Numbered from the stretch's first letter, positions 26,964 through 35,762 are shown. The stretch: DNA of 64,000 nt from JAEUMW01 sp963734295 (GCA_963734295.1 CAVTGS010000021.1:1-64000), one strand, 5' to 3'. Notes: a model not told the origin generated them from the sequence alone. Program-made: numbers and translations.

Positions 26964-27359
26964 ATGCCGACGCCCAGCGCCCGCGGCGCTGGCGAATCGC
27001 CGCACAAGGGCAAGACCGGTGTGCGCCGCCTGTGGAATGCGCTCTTCTACTCGATGGCCGGCCTCAAGGCGGCGTTCGTGCACGAGGATGCGTTCCGCCA
27101 GGAAGCGATCCTGGCCGCGCTGCTCATTCCGACCGCGCTCTTGCTGCCGGTGAGCGGCGTCGGCAAAGCGGTCATGATCGCCGCCGTCCTGCTCGTCATC
27201 GTCGTCGAGCTCCTCAATTCCGCCGTGGAAGCCGCGGTGGACCGCATCTCCCTCGAAAACCACCGTCTCGCCAAGCGCGCGAAGGACATCGGCAGCGCGG
27301 CGGTCTTCGTGAGTCTCGTGAACGTGCTGGTCGTCTGGGTCCTCGTGCTCTGGGGCTGA
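26964..27359 (+). CDS. dgkA: Diacylglycerol kinase
   Basis: 131-aa integral membrane kinase recycling diacylglycerol from periplasmic glucan and LPS synthesis. Matches DgkA throughout: LWNALFYSMAGLKAAFVHED followed by AFRQE, a central helix, IVVELLNSAVEAAVDRISLE (catalytic Glu and metal-site region), RAKDIGSAAVFVSLV. Three membrane helices as expected. Intact, unlike both neighbours. Confidence 0.95.
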   Translation: MPTPSARGAGESPHKGKTGVRRLWNALFYSMAGLKAAFVHEDAFRQEAILAALLIPTALLLPVSGVGKAVMIAAVLLVIVVELLNSAVEAAVDRISLENHRLAKRAKDIGSAAVFVSLVNVLVVWVLVLWG

Positions 27360-27479
27360 CCGGCCTTTCGGTCCCGCCGGCTCTGACCGCCGTTCGCGCA
27401 GAGTCGGCTCCGCATCCGTCACACAAATGATCATGCTTCGGTCATCGTAGTTTCGCGGGCCGCCCGCGAGACTGGCGGC

Positions 27480-28694
27480 ATGCGAGACGACTCGATCCTG
27501 TTCGAGCAGCTTCCGGTCGGCGCGGAAGTCACTGCGGATCGCGGTCGTCACGGAAACCTATCCGCCCGAGGTCAACGGCGTGGCGATGACCCTGGGGCAC
27601 TTCGTGTCCGGGCTGCACCGGCGCGCAGCACGAGGTGCAACTGATCCGACCGCGGCAGGACGAGCGGCGACCGGGCCGGGCAGCGGCGAGCGCTTTCAGG
27701 AGGTGCTGCAAGCGCGGCGTGCCGATACCGCGGTATCCCGCCCTCAAGATGGGGCTGCCGGCAAAGCAGGCGCTGACGCGCCTTTGGTCGCGTGCAGCGG
27801 CCCGACCTCGTCCACATCGTGACGGAAGGTCCGCTCGGCTGGTCCGCGCTGCAGGTCGCACTGAAGCTGCGGCTGCCGGTGTGCTCCGATTTCCATACCA
27901 ACTTCCACGCGTACAGCCGCCATTACGGCATCGGCTGGCTCAAGACGCCGATCGCAGCCTATCTGCGGAAGTTCCACAACCGGACCCGCTGCACCATGGT
28001 GCCGACCGACGGCGATGCGCGACGAGCTTGTCGGAGATGGGCTTTCGCAACCTGCGGGTGGTCGCCCGCGGCGTGGATACCGGCCTTTTCGATCCGGCGC
28101 GGCGCAGCGAGGTCTTGCGCGAGCGCTGGGGAGCGGGACCGGACGACCCCGTCGTCGCTCTACGTCGGCCGGCTCGCGCCGGAGAAGAATCTGCCGGCGC
28201 TCATCGCCGCGTTCGATGCCATACGGGTGCGCACGCCGCGGGCCCGGCTCGTCCTGGTGGGCGACGGCCCGGAGAGCGCAACATTCGCGGCGCGGCATCC
28301 CGATTTCATTTTCGCCGGATTGCGCGTGGGCGAGGATCTCGCCGCCCATTACGCGTCCGGCGACATCTTTCTATTTCCGAGTCTCACGGAGACTTACGGC
28401 AACGTCACCATCGAAGCCATGGCGAGCGGCCTTGCGGTCGTAGCTTACGACTACGCTGCCGCCGCCGAGCACATAGAGCACGCCCGGAGCGGACTTCTGG
28501 CCGAGTACGACGACGTCGAGGAACTCGTGCGCTGTGCCGCGGAGCTGGCCGAGGATCCCGAGCGGATAAAACGCTACGGCGCGCGCGCCCGCGCGACCGC
28601 GCTGAAACTGGACTGGGACCGGGTAGTCGGCGAGCTCGAAGCGGTGTTCTTGACCGTGGCCGAAGCGGCAGCGGCGGAGCGCGATCCGGCGTAG
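27480..28694 (+). CDS. GT4-family glycosyltransferase (MgtA/SqdX-like)
   Basis: About 400 aa after correction. The N-terminal TETYPPEVNGVAMTLGHFVS is typical of GT4 mannosyl- or sulfoquinovosyl-transferases acting on diacylglycerol or carotenoid acceptors. Later come DLVHIVTEGPLGWSALQVAL, SDFHTNFHAYSRHYGIGWLK, GVDTGLFDPARRSEVL, APEKNLPALIAAFDAI, VLVGDGPESATF, and the nucleotide-sugar EX7E region FLFPSLTETYGNVTIEAMAS. At least seven indels; the last is near 28152. Downstream of dgkA, which is consistent with a lipid-linked acceptor, but the sugar is unknown. Confidence 0.85.
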
Positions 28695-28698
28695 CCCC

Positions 28699-29730
28699 CT
28701 ATAGCACCCGCCAGCTCACGGTGCCGCCGCCGCGGAGCGGCACCAGCGTGCCGGTTCCGAACGCGAACTCGGCCGGCACCGGCCAGGTTTCCCGCACCAG
28801 GGTGACGGTGTCCTCGTTCTTGGGCAGCCCGTAGAAGAGCGGTCCGTGGATGCTCGCGAAGCCTTCGAGGCGATCGAGTGCCCCGGCCGCGGCGAATACC
28901 TCGGCGTACAGCTCGATGCCGGCGTGCGCGGTGAAGATGCCCGCGCAGCCGCAAGCCGCTTCCTTCTCGCTTCGCGCGTGGGGTGCGCTGTCGGTGCCCA
29001 GGAAGAACTTCGGGCTCCCGCTGGTCGCGGCGTCGATCAGCGCCAGCCGATGCTCTTCGCGCTTCAGGATCGGCCGGCAGTAATGGTGCGGACGGATGCC
29101 GCCGGAGAACATCGCGTTCCGGCTAAGCAGCAGGTGATGCGCGGTGATGGTGGCGGCGACCCGCGCCGGCGTGCCGCGCACGAAGCGCACCGCCTCCCGC
29201 GTCGTGATGTGCTCCAGCACGACCCGCAGGCGCGGATGGCGGCCGAGCAGGGGCGCCAGGGTGCGGTCGAGGAAGATCTTCTCGCGATCGAAGATGTCGA
29301 CCTCCGCGAAGGTGACCTCGCCGTGCACGAGCAACGGCAGGTTCACCTCCTCCATCGCCTCCAGCGCCGCCTGGCAGCGCGCGAGGTCGGTCACGCCGGA
29401 ATCGGAGTTCGTGGTCGCGCCCGCCGGGTAGTACTTCACACCGTGCACGACACCGCTCTTCTTCGCCCGGATCACTTCCTCCGCCGTCGTGTTGTCGGTC
29501 AGATAGAGGGTCATCAGGGGCATGAACCGGCTCGCGGGCGGCAGCGCCGCCAGGATGCGGCGCCGGTACGCCAAAGCCATGTCGGTCGTCGTGACCGGCG
29601 GCGCGAGGTTCGGCATGACGATCGCCCGGCCGAAGCGGGCCGCGGTGAAGGGCAGCACGGCCTGCAGCGCATCGCCGTCGCGCAGATGCAGATGCCAGTC
29701 GTCCGGGCGCGTGATCGTCAAACGGGTCAT
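28699..29730 (-). CDS. pyrC: Dihydroorotase
   Basis: 343-aa class II dihydroorotase of pyrimidine synthesis, converting carbamoyl aspartate to dihydroorotate. Zn ligands: DDWHLHLRDGD, the carboxylated-Lys motif VKYYPAGATTNSDSG, LLVHGEVTFAEVD, VLEHITTREAV, and catalytic Asp in FLGTDSAPHARSEKE. Intact. Converges with the glycosyltransferase gene, 4 bases apart. Confidence 0.96.
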   Translation of the reverse strand: MTRLTITRPDDWHLHLRDGDALQAVLPFTAARFGRAIVMPNLAPPVTTTDMALAYRRRILAALPPASRFMPLMTLYLTDNTTAEEVIRAKKSGVVHGVKYYPAGATTNSDSGVTDLARCQAALEAMEEVNLPLLVHGEVTFAEVDIFDREKIFLDRTLAPLLGRHPRLRVVLEHITTREAVRFVRGTPARVAATITAHHLLLSRNAMFSGGIRPHHYCRPILKREEHRLALIDAATSGSPKFFLGTDSAPHARSEKEAACGCAGIFTAHAGIELYAEVFAAAGALDRLEGFASIHGPLFYGLPKNEDTVTLVRETWPVPAEFAFGTGTLVPLRGGGTVSWRVL

Positions 29731-29798
29731 CGAATCATCTCCAGATCGGGCGGGGGGCGGGACTTGTCACCGGCAGGAAGCCGCCGCTCTCAAGCATT

Positions 29799-30416
29799 TT
29801 ACGTTCTCGGCCGCACCGTTAGCCATGCCGGATAAGCCAGCCCGAACCGGATCGCGGCAGCCCGCATGACGAAGATGGCGAGCGCCGAGGAGAGAGCGGC
29901 AAGCTCGCTCGCGTGCGGCAGGACCAGAATCAAGCCGGCATAAAGGAGCCCGCCCAGAAGGATCGGCGTCGCGTAGAGCTCCTTCCGCGTGAGCAGCGTC
30001 GGCTCGCCGATGAGCACGTCTCGTATCAATCCGCCGCCGATCCCCGTCACGATGCCCATCACGACCGCGACCGGGGCGTTGTGCGCGAGTCCCAGCGTCT
30101 TGTCGATGGCGAGCACCGTGAAGAGCGCGCACGCCAGGCCGTCGAGGTAAAGCAGCAGGGTGTAGGTGTCGCGCAGGTGCCGGTCGAGCGCGAAAGCCAC
30201 CACCGTCGCAGCGAGCGCGACGGTGACGTAGGTGAAGTCCTGCAGCCAGAACACGGGCACGCCGAGCACCATGTCGCGCACCGTCCCGCCCCCCACCGCG
30301 GTCACCACGCCAATCACCACCACGGCGAACAAATCCAGGTTGCGGTGGCCGGCAGCCAGCACGCCCGTCACCGCGAACACGGCGATGCCGACCTGACCTG
30401 CCCAATAGCTGAACAT
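29799..30416 (-). CDS. UPF0126/YicG-type membrane protein (TRIC-like channel)
   Basis: 205 aa with seven hydrophobic segments arranged as two homologous halves. Each half carries a glycine-rich motif: IGVVTAVGGGTVRDMVLG in the first and MGIVTGIGGGLIRDVLIG in the second. This matches UPF0126 proteins (YicG, YadS, homologous to eukaryotic TRIC channels), proposed to be cation or amino-acid channels. Intact; same strand as rsmI, 32 bases after it. Confidence 0.9.
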   Translation of the reverse strand: MFSYWAGQVGIAVFAVTGVLAAGHRNLDLFAVVVIGVVTAVGGGTVRDMVLGVPVFWLQDFTYVTVALAATVVAFALDRHLRDTYTLLLYLDGLACALFTVLAIDKTLGLAHNAPVAVVMGIVTGIGGGLIRDVLIGEPTLLTRKELYATPILLGGLLYAGLILVLPHASELAALSSALAIFVMRAAAIRFGLAYPAWLTVRPRT

Positions 30417-30448
30417 GTCTGCGCCTCCTCGTGCAGATGCTGCGCGCC

Positions 30449-31312
30449 TCAGTCCGGCCCGGCTTTGAGCGCCAGCGCGCGCTCGTAGAGGCGGTTGCGG
30501 CTCGCGCCCGAGATCGCGGCGGCAAGCGCGACGGCCTGCTTCAACGGCAGTTCGGCGAGCAGCACCCGCAGCACGCGCTCGGCGTCGGCATCTTCCGACT
30601 CCGTCTCGGCGACGGCGCCGTCGACCAGCAGCACGAGCTCGCCTTTCTCCCGGTTAGGATCCGTTGCCACCCACTGCTCGGCCTCGGCGAGGGCGCAGGT
30701 GTGAAACGACTCGAAGCGCTTGGTCATCTCGCGCGCCAGCGTGACGGTGCGCGCCGTCCCGAGCGTGTCGCGCAGATCGGCGAGCGTCTCGCGCAGCCGA
30801 TGGGGCGCCTCGTAGAAGACGAGCAGAAAGGGCAGCGGCCGCAACGCCGCGAGCGCTCTCCGACGCGCTGCCGCGCGGGGCGGCAGGAAGCCGCAGAAGA
30901 GGACGCGATCGGCCGTGCGCCCCGACGCCGAGAGCGCGGCAATGGCCGCGTTGGGCCCGGGAACGGGTGTCGCCTCGAAGCCCGCAGCACGCACCGCTGC
31001 CACGATCTCGGCACCGGGATCGGAGAACCCGGGCGTTCCGGCATCGGAGACGAGCGCAACGCTCTTGCCACCGTGCAGCAGGGCCACGATGCGCGCGGCG
31101 GCGCGGCGCTCGTTGTGCTCGTGCGCGGCCATGAGCTTCGTGTGGATGCCGTGGTGCTGCAGAAGCTTTCGCGTCACCCGCGTGTCCTCGGCGGCGATCA
31201 CGTCGACCGCCCCCAGCACCGCCAGTGCGCGCAGAGTCAAGTCACCCAGGTTTCCCAGGGGGGTCGCGACTACATATAATCTCGGGTCCTCCCCTTCGCT
31301 TTCCGCCGCCAT
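30449..31312 (-). CDS. rsmI: 16S rRNA (cytidine1402-2'-O)-methyltransferase
   Basis: 287 aa; methylates C1402 in the ribosomal P site. Motifs: LYVVATPLGNLGDLTLRALA, VIAAEDTRVTRKLLQHHGI, VALVSDAGTPGFSDPGAEIV, VPGPNAAIAALSASG, FCGFLPPRAAARRRAL, FYEAPHRLRETLADL, LAREMTKRFESF. The frame is open 77 codons upstream, but that is the antisense of lpoA; the start at 31312 gives MAAESEGEDPRLYVV, the normal length. Its start codon shares CATG with the divergent lpoA start. Confidence 0.95.
   Translation of the reverse strand: MAAESEGEDPRLYVVATPLGNLGDLTLRALAVLGAVDVIAAEDTRVTRKLLQHHGIHTKLMAAHEHNERRAAARIVALLHGGKSVALVSDAGTPGFSDPGAEIVAAVRAAGFEATPVPGPNAAIAALSASGRTADRVLFCGFLPPRAAARRRALAALRPLPFLLVFYEAPHRLRETLADLRDTLGTARTVTLAREMTKRFESFHTCALAEAEQWVATDPNREKGELVLLVDGAVAETESEDADAERVLRVLLAELPLKQAVALAAAISGASRNRLYERALALKAGPD
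31275..31280 (+). promoter_or_regulatory. Putative -10 box for lpoA
   Basis: Perfect TATAAT 31 bases before the lpoA ATG, inside the first codons of rsmI on the opposite strand, followed by CTCGGG. The -35 region is weak. Confidence 0.5.
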
Positions 31313-32372
31313 GCAAGGCTGGTTCACCTTCCTCGCCGTCATCGTCGCGTCACTATACGGACCCGCCTCGGGCGCCGCCACCGCGGGCGCACCGACGCCC
31401 CACATCGCGGTCCTGCTGCCCACGCAGTCACCCGGCTTCGGCCGGTACGCCGACAGCGTGCGCCAGGGCGTGCTCGCCGCCGCCAAGGTGCAGGGGAAGG
31501 GCGCGCTGCCGGTGACGGTGTACGGGATGGTCGACGAAGCCAAGGACGCGGTCGCGAACTACGACCTCGCGGTCGCCCAGGGCGCGCGGGTGGTGATTGG
31601 CCCCCTCACGCGGCCCGGTGTGAACGCCATCGTCGCCCATAATTCGGTCGCGGTACCCACCCTGGCACTGAATCCACCGGATGCAAGCCTGCCGACATCT
31701 CCCTATCTGTACGTCCTGGGGCTGCAGGCCGAACCCGAAGCGCGCCAGGTTGCCGCCTTCGCCCTCGACGAGGGACGCCGGGCGGCCCTCGTGGTCACCG
31801 CCGACAGCCCGCTCGCAAAGCGCATTCAGGACGCCTTCACCGAAGCCTTCGAAGCGCGGGGCGGGCGCATTGCCGCTGTCGTGACGCTGCCGTCCGACGC
31901 CAAGGCCCTCGGTAAATTGCGCGGCACCTACGAGGCGAGCGGCGCCGACATGATCTTCGTCGCCTGCGACGCCCAGCGCGCCCGTTTTCTGCGCGCCTTC
32001 GCCGACCGGAGCACGCCGTTCTACGGGACTTCGCAGCTCTTCGCCACGCGCGGCGACGCGATGACGAACAGCGATCTCGAGGGCGCGCGCTTCCTCGACA
32101 TGCCCTGGATGGTGCAGCCCGATCACCCGGCGGTGATGATCTATCCGCGGCCGGCTGCCGCGTCGGCGAGCAACGAGCAGGAGCGGTTCTACGCCCTCGG
32201 CATCGACGCTTATCGCGTAAGCCAGACCCTGCTCGACGGGCCCCCACCTTCGGCCGCGAGCCTGGACGGCGTGACCGGACGTATCGATCTCACGGCGGGG
32301 CAGACCCTCGAGCGCAGTCTCACGCCGGCGGAATTCGGCCCGGACCAGCCGAAGGTGCTGTTTCGTCCGTGA
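31311..32372 (+). CDS. lpoA: LpoA-like penicillin-binding protein activator (short form)
   Basis: 353 aa with a Sec signal peptide (FTFLAVIVASLYGPASGA) and a periplasmic-binding-protein-like domain: IAVLLPTQSPGFGRYADSVR, YDLAVAQGARVVIGPLTRPG, VPTLALNPPDASLPTSPYLY, DEGRRAALVVTADSPLAKRI, ADMIFVACDAQRARFLRA. This is the C-terminal half of E. coli LpoA (about 680 aa), which activates PBP1A; the N-terminal TPR half is missing. No lipobox Cys is visible, so it may be soluble and periplasmic. The rsmI-lpoA-yraN-diaA-dolP order supports the call. Confidence 0.85.
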   Translation: MQGWFTFLAVIVASLYGPASGAATAGAPTPHIAVLLPTQSPGFGRYADSVRQGVLAAAKVQGKGALPVTVYGMVDEAKDAVANYDLAVAQGARVVIGPLTRPGVNAIVAHNSVAVPTLALNPPDASLPTSPYLYVLGLQAEPEARQVAAFALDEGRRAALVVTADSPLAKRIQDAFTEAFEARGGRIAAVVTLPSDAKALGKLRGTYEASGADMIFVACDAQRARFLRAFADRSTPFYGTSQLFATRGDAMTNSDLEGARFLDMPWMVQPDHPAVMIYPRPAAASASNEQERFYALGIDAYRVSQTLLDGPPPSAASLDGVTGRIDLTAGQTLERSLTPAEFGPDQPKVLFRP

Positions 32373-32409
32373 GCGCCGGGCGGGCGGTCCGGGCCGGTCG
32401 CAGCGCCGC

Positions 32410-32751
32410 ATGAGCGATCGCGGACAGGCGGCGGAGGCCATCGCCGCGGAGTTCCTGAGCGGTCAGGGGCTCGCGATCCTGCACCGGAACTTTCGCTGCC
32501 GATTCGGCGAGATCGATCTCATCGCCCGCGACGGCGACGCCGTGGTGTTCGTCGAAGTGCGCATGCGCGGCCGCGCTGACTTCGGCGGCGCGGCCGAGAG
32601 CATCACGAGCCGCAAGCGCGCGCGGCTCCTGAAAGCCGCAGGCTTCTACCTCTCGGCACAGCGCCGGACGCCGCGCTGCCGCTTCGACGCCGTGCTCGTG
32701 TCCGGTGCCGAAGGCCGCATCGAATGGATTCGCGACGCCTTCGGCGAATAG
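32410..32751 (+). CDS. yraN: UPF0102 protein YraN
   Basis: 113-aa nuclease-fold protein: RGQAAEAIAAEFLSGQGLAI, NFRCRFGEIDLIARDGDAVV, FVEVRMRG, ITSRKRARLLKAAGFYL, CRFDAVLVSG. The E-x-D...E-x-K core of Holliday-junction-resolvase-like nucleases is only partly kept, with V-E-V-R where V-E-V-K is usual. Cytoplasmic, role unknown; conserved between lpoA and diaA. Confidence 0.93.
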   Translation: MSDRGQAAEAIAAEFLSGQGLAILHRNFRCRFGEIDLIARDGDAVVFVEVRMRGRADFGGAAESITSRKRARLLKAAGFYLSAQRRTPRCRFDAVLVSGAEGRIEWIRDAFGE

Positions 32752-32783
32752 GCTCGACGAGCGCCCGGGTTGCCCCTTCATGC

Positions 32784-32789
32784 GATAAT
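32784..32789 (+). promoter_or_regulatory. Putative extended -10 box for diaA-dolP
   Basis: TGCGATAAT (extended -10 TGnGATAAT) followed by CGCGGCC, 32 bases before the diaA ATG. Confidence 0.4.
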
Positions 32790-32821
32790 CGCGGCCGTTG
32801 CGCTCCCGCACCCACGGACCG

Positions 32822-33412
32822 ATGGACCTGATCACCCGGATAAGCAACCACTTCACCGACAGCGCCGAGCTCAAGCTGCAGGCTGTCGGCGCGCTCGCGG
32901 CGCCGATCGCCGCGGCTGCCGAGCGCATGGTCCAGTGTCTGGTGAACGACGGCAAGATCATGAGTTGCGGCAACGGCGGTTCCGCCGCCGACGCCCAGCA
33001 CTTCGCGGCCGAAATGCTGAACCGCTTCGAGATCGAGCGTCCGGGGCTCGCGGCGATCGCGCTCACCACGGACTCGTCGACGCTCACCTCGATCGCCAAC
33101 GACTACGACTACAACCAGGTGTTCTCGAAGCAGGTGCGCGCCCTGGGGCAGACCCACGACGTGCTGCTCGCGATCTCCACCAGCGGCAACTCGCGCAACG
33201 TGATGGAGGCGATCGTGGCCGCCCACGAGCGCAATCTCGGGGTGGTCGCGCTCACCGGCCAGACCGGTGGCCAGATCGCCGCCATGCTCGAACCCGGCGA
33301 CATCCACGTCTGCGTGCCCGCCACCAATACCGCCCGCATCCAGGAAGTGCACATCCTCACCCTGCACTGCCTGTGCGATGCCATCGATTGTCTATTGCTG
33401 GGAGTGGAATGA
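32822..33412 (+). CDS. diaA: SIS-domain protein DiaA (DnaA initiator-associating)
   Basis: 196 aa, a single SIS domain: MSCGNGGSAADAQHFAAEML, LAAIALTTDSSTLTSIANDY, LLAISTSGNSRNVMEAIVAA, NLGVVALTGQTGGQIAAML, TARIQEVHILTLHCLCDAID. Very similar to GmhA phosphoheptose isomerase, but the yraN-diaA-dolP context identifies it as DiaA, which tetramerises on DnaA to time replication. GmhA activity is not excluded. Ends in an ATGA overlap with dolP. Confidence 0.88.
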   Translation: MDLITRISNHFTDSAELKLQAVGALAAPIAAAAERMVQCLVNDGKIMSCGNGGSAADAQHFAAEMLNRFEIERPGLAAIALTTDSSTLTSIANDYDYNQVFSKQVRALGQTHDVLLAISTSGNSRNVMEAIVAAHERNLGVVALTGQTGGQIAAMLEPGDIHVCVPATNTARIQEVHILTLHCLCDAIDCLLLGVE

Positions 33413-33978
33413 TGAGACTTTGCTCGGTTCTCTTGCTGGTGATGCTGGTCCCGGTACTCGGCGGCTGCGTCGCCGCGGCAGTGGTCGGAGGCGGAGCCGC
33501 GGCGGCGGCCGTCGGTTTCGACCGCAGGTCCACCGGCGCGTACACCGACGACGAGACCATCGAGTGGAAGACATCCCTCGCCATTCGCGAGAAGTTCGGT
33601 GAGAAGGTGCACGTCAATGTCACCAGCTTCAACCGGATCGTGCTGCTTACCGGCGAGGCTCCGACCGAGGAGATGAGGCAGGAAATTCAGAAGATCGCGC
33701 GCACGGAGAGCGTACGCGACGTGAGAAACGAGATCGCGGTGGGCAAACCGACAACCCTCGAGAACTGGACGGACGACTCGTACCTCACGAGCAAGGTCAT
33801 GGCGAACCTGCTCGGCAACAAGGACGTCAACCAGTACCACGTCAAGGTCGTCACCGAAGGCGGCGTCGTCTATCTGATGGGGCTGGTCACGCGGAAGGAA
33901 GGCGAGGCGGCGGCCCAAGCCGCGAGCACCACGAGCGGTGTGAAGCGGGTGGTGAAGGTGTTCGAGTACACGGGGTAA
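33409..33978 (+). CDS. dolP: Outer-membrane lipoprotein DolP (dual BON domains)
   Basis: 189 aa. Signal peptide and lipobox (LLLVMLVPVLGGC, acylated Cys at about 20), a glycine/alanine stretch (AAAVVGGGAAAAAVGFDRRS), and two BON domains: HVNVTSFNRIVLLTGEAPTE...IAVGKPTTLENW and DVNQYHVKVVTEGGVVYLMG...VVKVFEYTG. E. coli DolP (YraP) supports outer-membrane integrity and BAM. Size and position match. The first Met overlaps the diaA stop. Confidence 0.92.
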   Translation: MMRLCSVLLLVMLVPVLGGCVAAAVVGGGAAAAAVGFDRRSTGAYTDDETIEWKTSLAIREKFGEKVHVNVTSFNRIVLLTGEAPTEEMRQEIQKIARTESVRDVRNEIAVGKPTTLENWTDDSYLTSKVMANLLGNKDVNQYHVKVVTEGGVVYLMGLVTRKEGEAAAQAASTTSGVKRVVKVFEYTG

Positions 33979-33989
33979 GAAGCGCGCCC

Positions 33990-34697
33990 GTGCGCAGATC
34001 CGGATCGTCCACGCAGTTCGCCCGCAGCGCCCGGTGCGCTGCAGCGGTCGCGCTTTTCGTCGCTGCGCTGGCGCACGCTGCGGCGCCTGCGCTCGAGGGC
34101 CGCTGGACCCTGGTGGACCGGACTGCACTGGGCGGTGCCAAGGGCGACCGCGGACCGGACATCACGCTCGAGATCAAGGGCGACAGCCTCAGCGCGAGCA
34201 CCGGCTGCAACCTTGCGGGCGGAAGCATCAAGGAACGAGGCGGCCGCCTCGAGATCGGCCTCCTCGCGGCCACCATGATGGCGTGCCCGCCCGCGGTGGC
34301 CAAGCTCGAGGCGCGCTACTTCGACATGCTCCAGCAGCGACCCGCCTATCGACTCGAGGGCGGCATGCTGACGCTCTCCGCGGCGGGCAGCACGTTCACC
34401 TTCAGACGGATGCCGGCCCCCGGTGCCACCGCCGAGACGAAGCTCGTCTACGTCGCGGCCGAGCGCAAGGACTGCGCAGGTGTCGCGCCGATGCAATGCC
34501 TGCAGGTGCGGCAGCAGAAGACGGAGCCGTGGACACTTTTCCACGGCGAAATCGCCGGTTTCGAGCCGCAGCCCGGCATCGAGTATCGTCTGCGCATTTT
34601 CGAGGAGACCGTGCCGAAGCCGCCGGCGGATGGCTCGTCCAGGCGCTGGGTGCTCGACCAGGTGATCGAGCAGCGGGTGGTGAAGCCGCCGCGCTGA
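33990..34697 (+). CDS. Secreted META-domain (HslJ-like) protein with DUF4377 tail
   Basis: 235 aa with a signal peptide (CAAAVALFVAALAHAAAPAL). The META domain reads LEGRWTLVDRTALGGAKGDR ... SLSASTGCNLAGGSIKERGG ... LLAATMMACPPAVAKLEARY, with the conserved TGCN and TxMACP pattern. The C-terminal half (VYVAAERKDCAGVAPMQCLQ, GEIAGFEPQPGIEYRLRIFE) matches DUF4377. Likely a periplasmic stress or envelope protein. GTG start 11 bases after dolP; probably the same transcript. Confidence 0.85.
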   Translation: MRRSGSSTQFARSARCAAAVALFVAALAHAAAPALEGRWTLVDRTALGGAKGDRGPDITLEIKGDSLSASTGCNLAGGSIKERGGRLEIGLLAATMMACPPAVAKLEARYFDMLQQRPAYRLEGGMLTLSAAGSTFTFRRMPAPGATAETKLVYVAAERKDCAGVAPMQCLQVRQQKTEPWTLFHGEIAGFEPQPGIEYRLRIFEETVPKPPADGSSRRWVLDQVIEQRVVKPPR

Positions 34698-34712
34698 CCG
34701 CGGGAGCAACCC

Positions 34713-35633
34713 TCAGGCGTCGCGCACCAGCTTGGCGATGTTCGCGGTGTCGAGGGTCTTTGCCTGCTCCTGAATCTGGGTCGCGAGCCTGGCCTGCAGG
34801 GTTTTCGCTTCCTCGGCCATCGCGGCGAACACCTGCTTCAACCGCGCCGCATCGAGTGTGCGCCCGCCCGCGTAGTACTCGCGCGCGACCTTGCCGAGCG
34901 CGTAGGTGGTCACGAACGAAAATGCCGACCCCGTGGCCTGGCGGCCGGCCGCACCGATGAGCCCGCCGAAGCTGCCCAGAATGCCGCCGATGATCCGGCG
35001 TCCGAGATTCTCGACCACCTGCGACGTGAGGCCCACCCCGGCGGTTGCCGCGAAGTCCTTGATGCTGTGCTGGTCGAGCTCGAAGCCGTAGGACTGGCCG
35101 ATGCGGTACACCATCTTCATCTGCAGCGGAATGATCGCCATCGATGCGAGCGTCTGGGGCAGGAGCTCGAGTGCACCGTTCAGCATCGCGTAGTTGAGGA
35201 TCATCTTGTCCTGCTCCGCCGCGTTCGGCTGGGCTCGCGCGGGCGCCACCGGCTCCAGCGCCATGGACGTCACCGCCGTCGCCTCGCGTTCGAACGCCTC
35301 CGCGCGGCCCGCGTCCAGGTCGAGCGCGCGCCGCAGGTCGGCGAGGAACGCGGCCTCTGCTGCATTCTCGGCACCGTCGGCATTGCAGACGCATACGGCG
35401 AGCTCGAATGCCGGCTGGCGCACTGCGGGGGAGAGGCCCGCCACGATCTCGGAGAGCGCGGGACTGCGAGCGGTCACCTCTTCTTCGAGCTGCCGCAGGT
35501 CGAGGCTGGATCCGCCCGGAAAGGTCTGCACGATGCGCTCGAGCTCCGCGCGCTCGCGCTCGTCCTTGCCGCCGTCTACGAGGGCGGCGAGGAGGCACAG
35601 TTTGGTGATGGACTGCTGCTCTTGGGGGGTCAT
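34713..35633 (-). CDS. TerB-like / DUF697 membrane-associated protein
   Basis: 306 aa. The N-terminal helical TerB-like part (ITKLCLLAALVDGGKDERER, CVCNADGAENAAEAAFLADL) has acidic residues typical of that fold. The C-terminal DUF697/YcjF-like part (MNYAM-type helix NYAMLNGALELLPQTLASMA, KMVYRIGQSYGFELDQHSIK, GRRIIGGILGSFGGLIGAAG) contains two to three weakly hydrophobic helices. Function unknown; the TerB link suggests envelope stress. The frame is open upstream to 35807, but ATG 35633 begins the domain. Confidence 0.7.
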   Translation of the reverse strand: MTPQEQQSITKLCLLAALVDGGKDERERAELERIVQTFPGGSSLDLRQLEEEVTARSPALSEIVAGLSPAVRQPAFELAVCVCNADGAENAAEAAFLADLRRALDLDAGRAEAFEREATAVTSMALEPVAPARAQPNAAEQDKMILNYAMLNGALELLPQTLASMAIIPLQMKMVYRIGQSYGFELDQHSIKDFAATAGVGLTSQVVENLGRRIIGGILGSFGGLIGAAGRQATGSAFSFVTTYALGKVAREYYAGGRTLDAARLKQVFAAMAEEAKTLQARLATQIQEQAKTLDTANIAKLVRDA

Positions 35634-35762
35634 GACGGGTCCTCCGTGGGCTGGGTTGGAACGTGATGGAGCGCACTTCGTGCAGTTGCAATCGTCATCG
35701 GCGGTTCGCGTGCACGGGCTTTCCCGGCACGGATGACCGTCGATTTCGCGCGCCGTTCCCCG

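Noticed and set aside
27453..27469. Perfect 7-bp stem hairpin (TCGCGGG / CCCGCGA) after dgkA as a terminator
   Set aside because: No T-run follows on either strand, so it is not a convincing Rho-independent terminator.
22332..28694. Calling accC, prmA, tpx and the GT4 gene pseudogenes
   Set aside because: The breaks are mostly one-base insertions and the corrected proteins match their families end to end; several are essential.
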